Assembly (NCBI GenBank): GCA_028023455.1
Contig: JAQFVV010000042.1
Span: forward strand, 6,841,922 to 6,905,921
Reading direction: 5' to 3'
Source: Epiperipatus broadwayi
Lineage: Eukaryota > Onychophora > Udeonychophora > Euonychophora > Peripatidae
DNA: 64,000 bases
A program made the translations under genes and the position numbers. Under the pieces are notes generated by a model. That model searched no databases, was not told the origin of the DNA, and worked only from the letters and a program-made list of their open reading frames with translations. Of this stretch, positions 46,742 to 58,310 are shown piece after piece; positions within the stretch are counted from its first letter, which is position 1; every line of letters starts with the position of its first letter.

Positions 46742-47088
46742 TCATACGTAATATTTAAGTAGAAACTCTGAAATTTTCAGACATGAAAATGTCTTTAAAT
46801 CCGGCTATCTAACTTAAATAGCTATATGGGACTGAACTAAATTCAGATCTACCATATTTTAATAGCCTCTGCATAGCCAAAGCCTTAAAGGTAAAATTAT
46901 AATAATCAAAAAATTATATTAAATAGTGCTATCACACTTATAACGTAAAGCTGTATAGTTAATATCAATTAGACAATTAAAATGGCTGAGCACTTTCGAG
47001 AAACTGTACTTCTCATAATCATAGCCAGTTCTGACTCGTTCGTTGAAATCATTCTATCAGTATAATATGCAAACTCTATGCAAATGAG

Positions 47089-47705
47089 TCAATTAGTCCA
47101 TCTTTTTGATATAGCAAAACATGCGACTTTACGGTTAATGGCGAAGGAGTACTCTGCTATGAAGTAAGCCTCCTTTACCTTACGCTTAACATCATGCCTC
47201 TCAGTACAAACCAATTTTGCAGATGCGGGTTCAAACTTGTGCCCTGATACTTTTTGATGTGCAAAAATTGAAGTCCACTCTGGGTTAGTATGCGACTTAT
47301 TATATCTATACTTATGCTGTGACAACCTAGTAGCTATGGTGGCTCTGGTTTCACCATAGTATGAAGCTTTGCATCCATTGTGAGGGCATGCCACCCTATA
47401 CACAGCCTGTGAGGTCTGATCCCAAGCTACGGTGTCTTTTGTGTTGTTAATAAGCCTATTAGTTGAGCTTGGTGTATGAAAACTCCGTAGAGAAAGTCCT
47501 ATAGAATGTCTTATGTAAAGAGTGCATGTAGGGCAGTAATAGCCAAGGCTTGTTGTCTCTAACTCTGTGTGTTCCAATATTATTAATAAAATGTCTAATC
47601 TTATTATAAACTACATCACGCTTGTATCCAGATTCGATTAAATTGTTAGTATAATTAATCATATTAGACCTTCTGTCTGCCTCAAATTTGCACAAATGGT
47701 AAATT
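47089..47705 (-). pseudogene. Penelope-like protein C-terminus with GIY-YIG endonuclease (left arm)
   Basis: The 162-codon frame 47089-47577 holds VYRVACPHNGCKASYYGETR, a GIY-YIG core (VY...YYGE) with paired cysteines. After it come ATRLSQHKYRYN and GHKFEPASAKLVCTERHDVK, with the probable catalytic Glu in KVKEAYF and the conserved Asn in AINRK. Upstream, shifted by one frame, FEADRRSNMINYTNNLIESG and YNKIRHFINNI continue the PLE region that follows the RT. So there is at least one frameshift near 47577 and the RT is missing. In a living element this nuclease would nick the target for reverse transcription. Confidence 0.8.
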
Positions 47706-47708
47706 CTA

Positions 47709-47953
47709 GCTACTAGGTTGTCACAGCATAAGTATAGATATAATAAGTCACATACTAACCCAGAATGGACTTCAATTTTGCACATCAAAAAGTATCGGGA
47801 CACAAGTTTGAACCCGCATCTGCAAAATTGGTTTGTACCGAGAGGCATAATGTCAAGCATAAGGTAAAGGAGGCTTACTTCATAGCAGAGGACTCCTTCG
47901 CCATTAATCGTAAAGAAGCATGTTTTGCTATATCAAAAAGATGGTCTAATTGA
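47709..47953 (+). pseudogene. Penelope-like endonuclease fragment (right arm)
   Basis: Begins at the LSQHKYRYNKS region, just after the GIY-YIG core, with a frame shift near 47770. It then reads FAHQKVSGHKFEPASAKLVC and RHNVKHKVKEAYFIAEDSFA to CFAISKRWSN and a stop. It lacks the VY...YYGE motif kept in the left arm. Confidence 0.78.
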
Positions 47954-48468
47954 CTCATTTGCATATTATACTGATAGAATGATTTCAACGAACGAGTCAG
48001 AACTGGCTATGATTATGAGAAGTACAGTTTCTTGAAAGCGCTCAACCATTTTAATTGACTAATTGATATTAATTATACAGCTTTACGTTATGTGTGATAG
48101 CACTATTTAATATTATCATAATTTGGACAAGCGTAAAGTCATAAATCTACAAGTTATTACTTAATAATCAAAAAAGCAAGTCATATATAATGTGACATCA
48201 CTTTTATAAGCTTGTATTTATAAAAATGCAATACAGACTTGCTTTTTTGATTATTATAATTTTACCTTTATGGCTTTGGCTATGTTGTGCTATTAAAATA
48301 TGGTAGATTTGAATTTAGTTCAGTCCCATATAGCTATTTAAGTTAGATAGCTGGATTTAAAGACATTTTCATGTCTGAAAATTTCAGAGTTTCTACTTAA
48401 ATATTACATATGAAATAAGTGCTAGGTTTTGAGTTGATATTTTAGATCTAGTGTCCGAATATTTTAGT

Positions 48469-48514
48469 TCTCCACTGACATGAGCCATAAGCTCGAAACC
48501 AGTTGGTCTGGAGA
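48469..48514 (+). ncRNA. Hammerhead-derived motif, inactive core
   Basis: Stem I UCUCCA/UGGAGA is perfect, stem II is GAGC-CAUAA-GCUC, GAAA is intact and stem III is ACCA-GU-UGGU. The core reads CUGACAU instead of CUGANGA, so cleavage is unlikely. Confidence 0.65.
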
Positions 48515-48684
48515 TGGGAGTGTTATGGATAGAGATTTTAAATATTTTCTCATACTGCACTTATTAATTAAGAGCTTGTTTGAGCTATTGGTACGCTCTC
48601 TGTATTGCATTTTTGTAAATACAAGCTTATAAAAGTATTGTCACATTATATATGACTTGCTTTTTTGATTATTAATATCTAGTT

Positions 48685-48915
48685 TTATAAAATGGTACAA
48701 AACAGTTAATAAGTATATAAGAAAATACAATTCTAAGTTAGCAAGGAAAGCTATTGAAGAGAATAATCTCAGAAATTTAAATTTTAGAATTGATAAAAAA
48801 TATTTCTACAATAAGAAGATGGAACTGTTACAAAAAAGAGAGATGGCATTGTGAAAAGTTCTATAAAGAATTATATAGCAATAAGAAAACAAAATATTCT
48901 GAATTTGCCTAACAT
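48685..48915 (+). pseudogene. RTE-type LINE fragment (linker region)
   Basis: Translates to IRKYNSKLARKAIEEN and, shortly after, FYNKKMELLQKREM, matching the linker of the 27.9-kb LINE (IRKYNCEIARKSVEEN at about 29243-29290). A stop follows. Only about 200 bases remain. Confidence 0.65.
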
Positions 48916-51480
48916 CATAAAAGAAAAAAGTGAAGAAATAGGTCTCTTCCACTTCTATGATTGACAAGCGGATTCCAAAACTGGGCTGCTTAAACACAAA
49001 ATCTTTGCTAAATTAAACTCCTGTCTTAAATCCAGTTCCAGCCCAAGTCATTAGTGGTTGTACTGTCTCAAACAAAGATTACAACCAAAAACTACTGTCT
49101 TATTAAGCCTGTATTTGTTACTAGATTCTTAATTCTTGAAGGCTTGAGCTAAGAAAAAATAAATGAGGAAATTGAAATTATAATTGCTGTTGCTTGTAGG
49201 TGAAAGATGGAAATGTTGCATATTCCTAATAACACAGTTAGTATAATAAGATGACTGATGGCACAAGTCTCATGATGACAGAATCCTAGAATAATTAATA
49301 AAGGAAAATAGAAAAAACTATTGGACACAATATCTAGATTTTGATTAACAATATTCTGTCTGACAAGGCAGCAAGCAAGAAGTGCTCTTGATCATGCATT
49401 ATTTGTTATTCACAGAAAAATCTCATCTGAAGGCCATGTAGTTGCCATCTGTGTAATCTATAGATAGCTTAAACACAGCACCTAATAAAATGCAAAAACT
49501 ATGGAATGGGTCTATAATTTATAAAGCTAACAATTTATTGGACTGAGGAAGATATTCAAACTTAAAAAATATTTTTTCTCCTAAAAATTTATGTATTGAA
49601 ATGACTTACTAAAATGTTAAAAAAAAGATCTCTGACAAATCTGTAATATCTTTTATGTTTTAAGTTATGTAGTAATAGCAAAAATTTATTTTACTTTATT
49701 ATTGTCTAAATTTAATTAGCAAATTTAAAAATATTAAGAGTATACAGTAAATATGAATAAAATATTTTAATCATGAATTATAAAATCCTCATTGCCCACT
49801 AGCAGCTTTTTTATATAAATTGATAGTATTAATCATCTGCTTTAAAATGGTTGTTTCTTATCAGCATATATAAGGATTCTTATAATTTGCTCAGTTCTTC
49901 AAAAAGTGTCTAGATATTTTCAAATCCTATCTTTTCCTCAAATTCTTGATGCATGATTCTATTTCTAACTATATATCTAATTCAGTTTGTTTTCATAATT
50001 TCTTTCAGTATTCTAAAATTTATCCCACATTCTAACTATACCTTTCTAACAACTTTTTCAGCCTTCAAACCAACATCTCTAGACACCTCAATCTTTTTAT
50101 CCCTTGTTAATTATCTAAGTCTCTACTTCAAATATTTAACATATCTATTTCTTAGTTCTAAATTCAAAGGATTTCAGAATAAATTATAAGCTTTATTAAA
50201 AATTTGTGTAATCATTAAAATTCTAACTCTAGCTTCCTAAATATTTAAAGGCACTAATTAGTTATATAACTTCAAGGCCAAGTACCACTCTTAAAATTTT
50301 TATTCTCTTCACTTATTTTATTTAGTTTTGCTTGTCTTTATTCTCATTCCAAAATTAATACTAATTCTATTAAGTTCACCCTCAATAAAAGCAATATGAT
50401 TACACTTAACTAATACATTGATCTCTACTTCTAATATTATTTTCATTCCTATCAAGACATTTCTAGCTTATAACTTTTCCTACAACTATTTCTCCTAAAA
50501 AGCAACCATTTAATTTTAAACACACAAAAGTTGTCTCCAATCTATGTAATGTAGCAACATTCAATCTTTTGAGTTCTGCAAACTACCTAAAAAATGTTAA
50601 AATTTCTCCATATCAACTCTTTAGAAAAAATTTCAGCATCAAGATAAAAAAATAGACAAAAAATATTTATTTTAGTTTTTTGGTATGCGTATTTATCGTA
50701 TTAAAAGTTAAATATTTAATTTATTTAGTAATATCTATTATTATTACTAACATTTCCCAAATTATTATGTTAATAAAACTATATATAAATCTTTTAAAAT
50801 AAAACTAATGAGAACCTAGAGCTTATTTTGCAAAACATAATTTTTTCATACTAGATTCTAGGTTACTATTAAGTTGTAAGTGCAAATTAGATCTAAGTAT
50901 TAATTTTGTTCTATATTTGTTTTTTAAATATTTTTGCATAAATAGCTAGTGCAAAATAGAATTAAAAATTTAATAGCTTTACCTATCTGCAATTTCTTTA
51001 AAATCACTTTTTTTCCAAATCGAAAAATTTGTGAGTGTATTATTTTTAAAATCTTTCGTATTTAAATATTTTACAAAAAATGTAATTTTTCAAAAATAGT
51101 TTATCTTTCGAATACCACCAGAGATATGTGTACCATAGATTGAGAAACACTAATCTAAAGTATATATTAAATTTGCTGAACCCATTAATTATCTCAGAAA
51201 TAATCTTCATATTTTACACAATATATATTCAAGTAAATGTGCCTAATAAATTATATTTAAGTTCACCATGCATAACATACATGAATCAAGGCAAGATTTC
51301 AATGTGAGATTATATACATATCTTCACATATACAATAATAATTTCTCATTTTAATATTAAATAAAACATTTCTTAATTGTGAATTTAATTTTCATTTGTA
51401 AAATTTACAAATCATTTTATTTTTCATAAAAATAATATATTTCAAAAAATAACAATATTATAATAATAAATATGTCCAAA
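48916..51480. other. AT-rich stretch, nothing recognised
   Basis: 49000-49500 is slightly less AT-rich and may be an old element, but no motif is readable. The Ser/Leu/Ile-rich 78-aa frame at 49953-50189 looks like chance. Confidence 0.45.
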
Positions 51481-51486
51481 AAAAAA

Positions 51487-52100
51487 ATTATTTTTTCATT
51501 CTAATCAAAAGCACCATTACAAATTTTAATTGGCACATTTTAATTATTATTATTATTTTTTTGATTCTACTCCATTGAATTTATTTTGAACTGGCACCTC
51601 CAATAAAATATAGGAACCACAATTAAAATGCTAACAATTTGTAAATGCAACTTGGAATGTGAAAAAAAAAAAAGAAGTATAAATATTCAGAAATAGAAAA
51701 AAAAAAATATTGATCTCCATCAGTTAACAGGACAACATAAAAACATTGCCCCCCCCCCCCTCAGTAACAAGAATCACTTAAATTTTTATTTTACATAAAT
51801 ACATTCAAAACAAAACAAAAAAATTATATTAACCCTATTAGTATAAAGTTGAATTTAAGGATGAAGAATAACAGTATTAATTACAAATTTATAATGAATT
51901 TGCAAACTATGACAATGTATAAGCATTATTATATATAGTGCTAAATATCTTGAACATTTTTTTTTTTTTCATTTCAATCTAAAGCATTATTATAAATTTA
52001 ATTGGCGTATTTTAATTAATTTTTTTTTTAAAAACTTGTTTGTTGAATTTCTACTTCAATTAGCACCTTCTATAAAATACAATAACTATAATTATTAGAC
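51487..52100 (+). repeat. Local direct duplication, two diverged copies
   Basis: 51487-51625 and 51961-52100 share 'ttcattctaatcaaaagca' / 'ttcatttcaatctaaagca', 'aattggc', a T-rich block, 'gaattt' and 'gcacctcc/gcaccttc...aataaaata/ataaaatac'. The spacing is about 470 bases. A C10 run lies between them (about 51750). Confidence 0.5.
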
Positions 52101-53170
52101 AATTGAAAACACAATAAATTATCAGAATGAATTTTTTTCAGGAATTTTAGCTCTCAGCTTCATAAACAATAAATTTATTGCAAAATAATGTATTTCTAAA
52201 TTGCAAAAATGATTCTAATTTTAGAATTTCATATTGTTCTGTAAAAAAATTGTCTGTTTATCTGTGTATAAGAGCATATTAGATTTTATAATAAATTTAT
52301 TTAGAATATGAAATATTGTAGAATGTTTTTATTTAAACTAAAAATTATTATTTATATTAATATTATAAATCAATTAATTAAAAAAAAAAGAATCAAATTT
52401 TAAAAATATCAAATACAATTCAGAGCTTAGAAGTTTAATAATAAGTAAACATTTATTTCAAATTTGAACATAAATTTATTATATTTTTTTTAAACTGTCA
52501 TAATAATGTAAAATATAGAAGTATATAAATGTGCAAGTATATATATATACACATTCAAAGAATTCATGTCTTTTATTTTAAAACAATGTTTAATAATAAT
52601 TGACTTTTTCCTCCAAAATGATTAGCACAAATGACTAATAATTACAACAAAAGAGAAATGAATAAAAAAAAAATTCAATCTATTTAGAATTTTTTATTTT
52701 TGTTATCAGAACAAGTGTGAAATGTTAAAAATATTAAATAAAACTGCTGTAGTATTATTTATTTTAAATAATATAATAAAGTATTTAACATTTTCAAAAA
52801 AAAACAAAACCAAAAAAAAGTATGTACATAGTTGTAACAAAAATTGTTTGATAATAGTAATTGCAATAAAATACTCTTTTTTTTTTGTTAAGTATACAAT
52901 GTATACAAATATATATAAAAAAACATTTATATCTATATACAAACACATGATTAACCATCAAGATTAACTATTAAAATACTAACAGGGAACAAAGTTCAAA
53001 CAAATTTCGTACTAACATTCATAAATTTTAATTATATATCAAAATAATTACAAAAATTTTTTTTCAAAAAAAAAAATATACAATATACAAAATCCATTCT
53101 TGGATGTAATTTTTGGCAAAAATTAATTAATTTAAACAGAATCAATTCTATTTCCCATTAAAAGATGTTA
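52101..53170. other. AT-rich 3' flank of the 53-kb exon
   Basis: No genes. If the minus-strand exon is real, its 3' UTR lies here. The first TTTATT (AATAAA on -) I noted downstream is at about 52758, some 410 bases after the stop. Confidence 0.35.
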
Positions 53171-53174
53171 ATAA

Positions 53175-53524
53175 TCACAACGATATCACTTGAATTTTGT
53201 TTTCATTTCCTAAATTATCTGATCTCTTTCTTTTTGTTGATTGCTTTGTGGAATCAACAGTCTGAGAATTATGAATTTCTTGAAGAGACATTTTATGACA
53301 TTGAGAATATGTTAGTTTCCAAGTATCTTCTTTGCGAGTTTTTAGCTCATCTTCTTTATTTATAAGACTAAAATCTGATATTTTTTCTTCTAAGGTTATA
53401 TCAATGCAATCATCATATAGCAGAGGCAGAGGAATTGATAGCATAGGAGGAGATTTGTCCATTGAAAATGCATTTGATGGAGTTGCTGCACCATCAGAAT
53501 ACGATACATCCATCTCATCTTTAT
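53175..53524 (-). CDS. 3'-terminal coding exon of an unidentified gene
   Basis: Read on -, the acceptor TATCTTTTTATTTAG (AG at 53525-53526) leads into an exon with two bases completing a codon, then KDEMDVSYSDGAATPSN and so on to the stop at 53175, about 116 codons. The peptide is Ser/Asp/Lys-rich with no hydrophobic segment, and includes SPPMLSIPLPLLYDD and a basic KQSTKRKRSDN cluster near its end that could be a nuclear localisation signal. It ends KIQVISL. Composition is balanced and unlike the chance frames nearby, which supports a genuine exon. I do not recognise the family. Upstream exons should lie at higher coordinates, but I could not identify any. The overlapping plus-strand frame at 53332 is its shadow. 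Confidence 0.6.
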
Positions 53525-53526
53525 CT

Positions 53527-54475
53527 AAATAAAAAGATACAAATAAAATATTAAGAATTCTTTACAACATTACTATTTTATAGAATAATAAATAAAGAGA
53601 TTTTATTCTATACTTTAAAACATGCAATATAAAAGCAATAAATTTTTTTACAGGAAAATTGTAAACTATGACAAATTGTTGTTATACATATTACTTCTAT
53701 TTATTTTGTTATAAAACATACAAAATGTCTATAAATAGGAATCATTAAAAATTATTTCATAATCCTTGTTTAAAATCCCTTAAATGAACCAAAATTATGA
53801 ATTTTGGACAAATAAAACTAAAATTGTTAAATATTTCAATATCTATATCTTTGTACAAAATTTTCTTGTAAATTACTAGATAATTGAGAAAAATGGTAAT
53901 AAGATATAATGACAAAAATTTAATCATAAATGATTTTAATATATAGTTACAATATACTTAAATTCTTATGATTGACTCGACCCAATGTGATTTGAATCAT
54001 AATAAAATAAAGCATTAGAACATGAATTTAATGCAGAATTTATAACTTTGAAGCTATTTAACAATATTAAATTATTAAAGAAAGAATGAATACTAATGGA
54101 AGCTATAATTAAATAATAAAACAAAGATCGGTTCACCTTAGCAATGATATAAGCTGGATCCAATCTCTAGGATTGGAAGCCATTTACTCAGGTTAATTGA
54201 GATTTAATTTACCTGGGCTCTTAAACAATCATATTTTGCTTTCTGGAAATATAGCACTTTTGGATTCTGAAAGGTAAAGAAATAAAAAAGTGGATAGAAC
54301 TAATTTCTTTAGTGCACCCTTTAAGTCTGAAGAAGAAGCTAAGTATCTTTGTATACAAAACATCTATCTGAGCTATTTGATGGAAAACAGATCTAATCTT
54401 AAAAGCTTAATCACATACTATAATGTGAGCAACAAGTTGAATAAAAATAGTCTCTTAATGGAGTACTTGTGATAT
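53527..54475. other. AT-rich, probable intron of the 53-kb gene
   Basis: Nothing firm. The 60-codon frame at 54290-54472 (+) is not recognised and has no splice or promoter context. Confidence 0.4.
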
Positions 54476-54477
54476 GT

Positions 54478-54775
54478 ATCATCATCATCAACCATTATCA
54501 ATCCATTGCAGGATAAAGGTCTCTCCAAGTTCAATCCATCTTCTCCTATCTTTAGCTTCTTTCTCCATATCACTCCTGCACACTTTCTTATTTCATTCAT
54601 CTATCTCATATGTGGTCTCTTTCTGGGTCTTTCACAATCTCTTAGAATCCAGTTTAAGATTTCAATTGTCCATCTATTATCATCTCTTCTAGCAATATGT
54701 CCAGCCCAACTCCACTTCAGATGTTTAATTTTTTCAATGAGGTCAGTAGCACCTGTTTGTTCTCTTACCCATATA
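54478..54775 (-). pseudogene. RTE-type LINE 3' end
   Basis: On -: VREQTGATDLIEKIKHLKWS, WAGHIARRDDNRWTIEILNW, RPRKRPHMR, then after a stop NEIRKCAGVIWRKKL and LERPLSCNGLIMVDDDD, ending in a (GAT)n tail (complement of 54480-54490). It is the same family as 32590-32890 and 5'-truncated, as LINE insertions usually are. It sits antisense to the window but in the sense direction of the 53-kb gene. Confidence 0.82.
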
Positions 54776-57700
54776 TTGCATATATACAAATATGGAATGT
54801 ATGTGTAAAGTGACATATATAGCCTTTACTAAAATCTTTATTATGAAAGCAAGATTGCCTGAAGAATATTTCATTAAAGTTTACAAATTCCAGCAGCAAG
54901 AAATAAATTATTGTAAGTCTTGAAGTTTGCTTGATCAGTAAACATGGCCATAAACATGGTCTAAGTGAAATCTATTGTAACGTTTTTCACGTTTTAATAG
55001 ATTCTGGTAGGCCATCTTTTACTCACCGTAAATTTAGTGAAAGTTAATCAAGCTATGAATACAGAAAATGCAAATATTTCTTTCATATTTCTATAAACCA
55101 TAGCTATATTTCCTGATTAACTGGCCTACCAATTATTTCGACTTACGCTAACGGCAGAATCAGCCCTTTATTTATTTTTATAAGGGCGCCAGAATCCACT
55201 GAAATCCGTTGCATCGCAGATCGTAAATAAAAAAGAAAATGATTTTAAAAGAAAACTGGGTCATAGTTTACCATAGATAAGGTTATTTTTTTTAAAGATA
55301 TTATTCCCGGGGCTTAATTAATAAATATTGGCAAAAGGTAAATTATATATTCAAGTTCTAATAAACTAAAATAAATAACTAACATTAATAACGCACAATG
55401 AATAGTTAATATTAGAAATAAATTTTTTATTCTAACAAATTAAAATATTAAAAACACATTACTAATTAATTGGAAAGATTACACGCCCGCTAATCCAGAT
55501 ATTAAATCAACTAACTAAAACAATTTAATAATTAAAGTTCACTTAAGTTTCTTCCAGGAAGTTCTTTGGATGAAAATTCTGCAAATGTCTCTATTAGTAG
55601 TAATACTATAAGCTTATAGGAAGGATCGTTTGCAAATACTTAATTTAGTCACAATCGGGATATGAATAATCCTACCGGTAAGTTTTGTAGTATGCGTTTT
55701 GAAGAGCTCATTGAAATTAACTAGTTTTCCTCTGTTGACATTCTTGTAGTTTCTTGGCCTGTCCTAATGGCTAGACTCGACGTTTTGTTCCGAGTGACTT
55801 ATACGATGAAAGATATCTATAAACACATTGGTTCCATTCTGCATGATGATCCACTTCAGCATATGAGTAATGGTAGTCCTGCAGAGAGTAGTCCGGGATA
55901 GGATATTTTCTCTATCCTGGTCCCAATGGAAGCTGCTAGTTAAGGAAAAGACAAAAGGCCCAGTTTTAATTTTTTCTGACCTTTTATAGTTGCGATCCAT
56001 TTTTAGACTTCTCTGCACATCTATTTTCTTTTGTTGTTTTATCAACATACAAGATAATAATCTTGTACACTCTTTCTTACATTTAAGTTACAGAGTCCTT
56101 TTTTTTCCAGCATAATTCTACCATCTTTAATTAGCTTCCAAAAAAAAAAAGTTTTAATGATTGTAATCTTTTACTTCGGAATTTTTCTTTTTATTTGTCT
56201 GGATTAATAATCTGAGTGTCTTTTATTCTTTACAATTTTAACTTTTATCTTTAATTACATATGAACGAAAAATTTAACTTTCATTGTACATTTTAAAAAT
56301 AAATTACACAAACTAAAAAATAAATAAATGCCAATATCTTTGGACCATCTACTTGTAGACGGTACACTATTTTGAATAAAATGAAAATCTAAATTGAGAA
56401 TTCTTATATATTTACATATGCTAATAGAATAAAACAGGAAAACTTATGTTGGCTGAAAGTTTGTATTATTTTACTTGAAAGTATATGTTGGATGTTTCTA
56501 TCATCTAATTTAGTCTAATTGTTAAATGTTTTTAGGAAAATTACAATTTTACACTTTTCCAAATATATCTGATTGTCTTTCTTCTTCAGGTGTTGCTGGC
56601 TTGATAATGACGGTACTAGCATGAGAATTAAACTGATTTTATCAAAAGTGATAGTCAGTTCAAATTTTAAATGGGGATTCTATAGTTTCTCCATTTATTT
56701 TTTAAAGACAAGATTAATTAGCAGTTGAATAATACCACTAGATTGACTTAGGGATTATTTGCTACTGTTTTTTTTTTTGAAAAACTTTTTATTTTTTCCT
56801 CTTTGCCCAATTTTCATTTTCTACCAACTGAATACATGATTACTGGTATATATATATATGGGATGTTAGTGTATATACATGTTTTTTTCTTCTCTAATTA
56901 TTATATTATCTTGCGTTTTTAAACTGTTTTTCAATATGATGATAATTTTCACTGATATATGTCCTTTCTTATTCATATGGTATTTCATAGATATTTCTTA
57001 GAATTTCAAATTTAAGTTTTGTTGAGAATATGATTTCTTGCAGTGTGCTATAGTTTTGAAAAACTCCTCTGATATTCCTTATATTCTATATTTTTCTTTT
57101 GATGTATCTTTTTGTTGATCATTTAAGATTTTCTTAATGATAGCTGATGCATAATCATTTTTTGTGATAGTTTGTTCTATATTAGACTTTTTCTCCAAGC
57201 CAATAGTTTCTAAAAAAAAAACTCCCTTTGCCTTGTTTCTTAGTGATTATATATTTCCATTTTGTATGTTTCTATAATGATTGGATGTAGATTTTCTGTA
57301 AATTGATTTTTCCATAAGAAATTTCATTGCAATAATATCTTTAAAAAATGCCAATTTTGGTTCTTGTTTTAATTCTATTTTGAATTTAAATAAAATAGAC
57401 ATGTTATTGATGACTGGAATACCAAATTTAGAAGTGGAAAAAAAAGAAAATGTTGATTAAGATATGAATTTAATGACATTTTCTAATCTATTTTTCTAAT
57501 AAAATTCATAATTACTTTCTTGATCTCCAGCCATGGAAAACTAATTTAAACTGAGAAAACATGATTAGAAACAATCTGTGTTATATACATCATAAATTAT
57601 TTATGTATGAACTTCAAATTAAGCTGAAAAACAACCCTAAGCTTGTCCAAAATCATACTTATAAACTAAAAAAAACATATTTCTTACTTTTAGAAAGTCA

Positions 57701-58195
57701 GAAATTAATTTAGGGATTTCAATGCAATTATTAATGAATCAAATAAAGTTATGGATGGAGTGGAAAAAATGAAGATCAAAAAAATTAGGATTAAAATGAA
57801 ATAGTAATAATAAAATGTTAAAAAGTGTAAACATCTTTAAAAGAAATAAAATAGTAAATTTCAAAAACCACAACAAAAAAATTCATCAGAAATATTATAA
57901 ATTCACCACTTCCTTTATTTTGCTGTAATATTTTATATAAATGCAATTTATTCACTCTATTTTGAACATTTTTTAGTAAAACCTTTCACATGCATGTATG
58001 TACAATAAAAGGTTTTGCTAAAAGTAAAATGGATGAATTACAATTATATAACAAAAAAAAAATTGTTATAACATTTGCAAATTTGCAGGAAATAAAGTTA
58101 AAAAATAGAATATTTCAGCACAGTGACAGAATTAGTGAACTAAATTTTTTGTATATAGCTATTATTTTATCTAATTTATCATATGAAAGTGAAAT
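54776..58195. other. Mixed AT-rich sequence, unassigned
   Basis: 55009-55133 is bounded by GGTAGGCCA / TGGCCTACC and may be a tiny TIR element. 55140-56050 is less AT-rich. The 94-codon frame at 55764-56048 (-) has no recognisable motif. The 70-codon frame at 57990-58202 also shows none. Confidence 0.4.
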
Positions 58196-58197
58196 GT

Positions 58198-58310
58198 TGT
58201 AACAGTAGCCGGGTTCAAACCCTGTTACAAGGGAGTTATACAATATTCCCTAACTGCCTAGATCAGCATGAGTCCAATAAATTGGATTCAGTGTGCGAGT
58301 ATAAAATATA
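58198..58310 (+). repeat. Possible 5'-truncated tRNA-derived SINE
   Basis: 'gggttcaaaccctg' (about 58210) fits the pol III B-box consensus GGTTCRANNCC. No A box is visible upstream. A less AT-rich body ('aactgcctagatcagcatga') follows. Confidence 0.35.

Larger units (their letters stand above)
46749..48624. mobile_element. Largest Penelope-like inverted dimer, with terminal repeat and endonuclease
   Basis: The left arm (46749-47337, read on -) is mirrored by the right arm (47708-48411, read on +). The left copy runs 370 bases further into coding sequence (47338-47707). The right arm has an inserted segment at about 48114-48240, partly an inverted copy of 48601-48674. The right side extends past the left copy to a hammerhead-like motif (48469-48514) and the tail 'gagctattggtacgctctct', also found at 251-270. 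The inner junction overlaps 'tagctactagg'. Confidence 0.8.

Noticed and set aside
47459-47860. A 133-codon minus-strand frame
   Set aside because: It reads antisense through the right arm, crosses the junction and only then enters the true Penelope frame. It is not a single protein.
54290-54472. A 60-codon frame with fairly balanced composition
   Set aside because: No motif, promoter or splice signals. It is short enough to occur by chance.
55764-56048. A 94-codon minus-strand frame, considered as an upstream exon of the 53-kb gene
   Set aside because: No donor site in the right phase was found and the sequence shows no family feature.
58198-58230. B-box-like string considered as a tRNA gene
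   Set aside because: No A box, no acceptor stem pairing and no anticodon arm. At most a truncated SINE.
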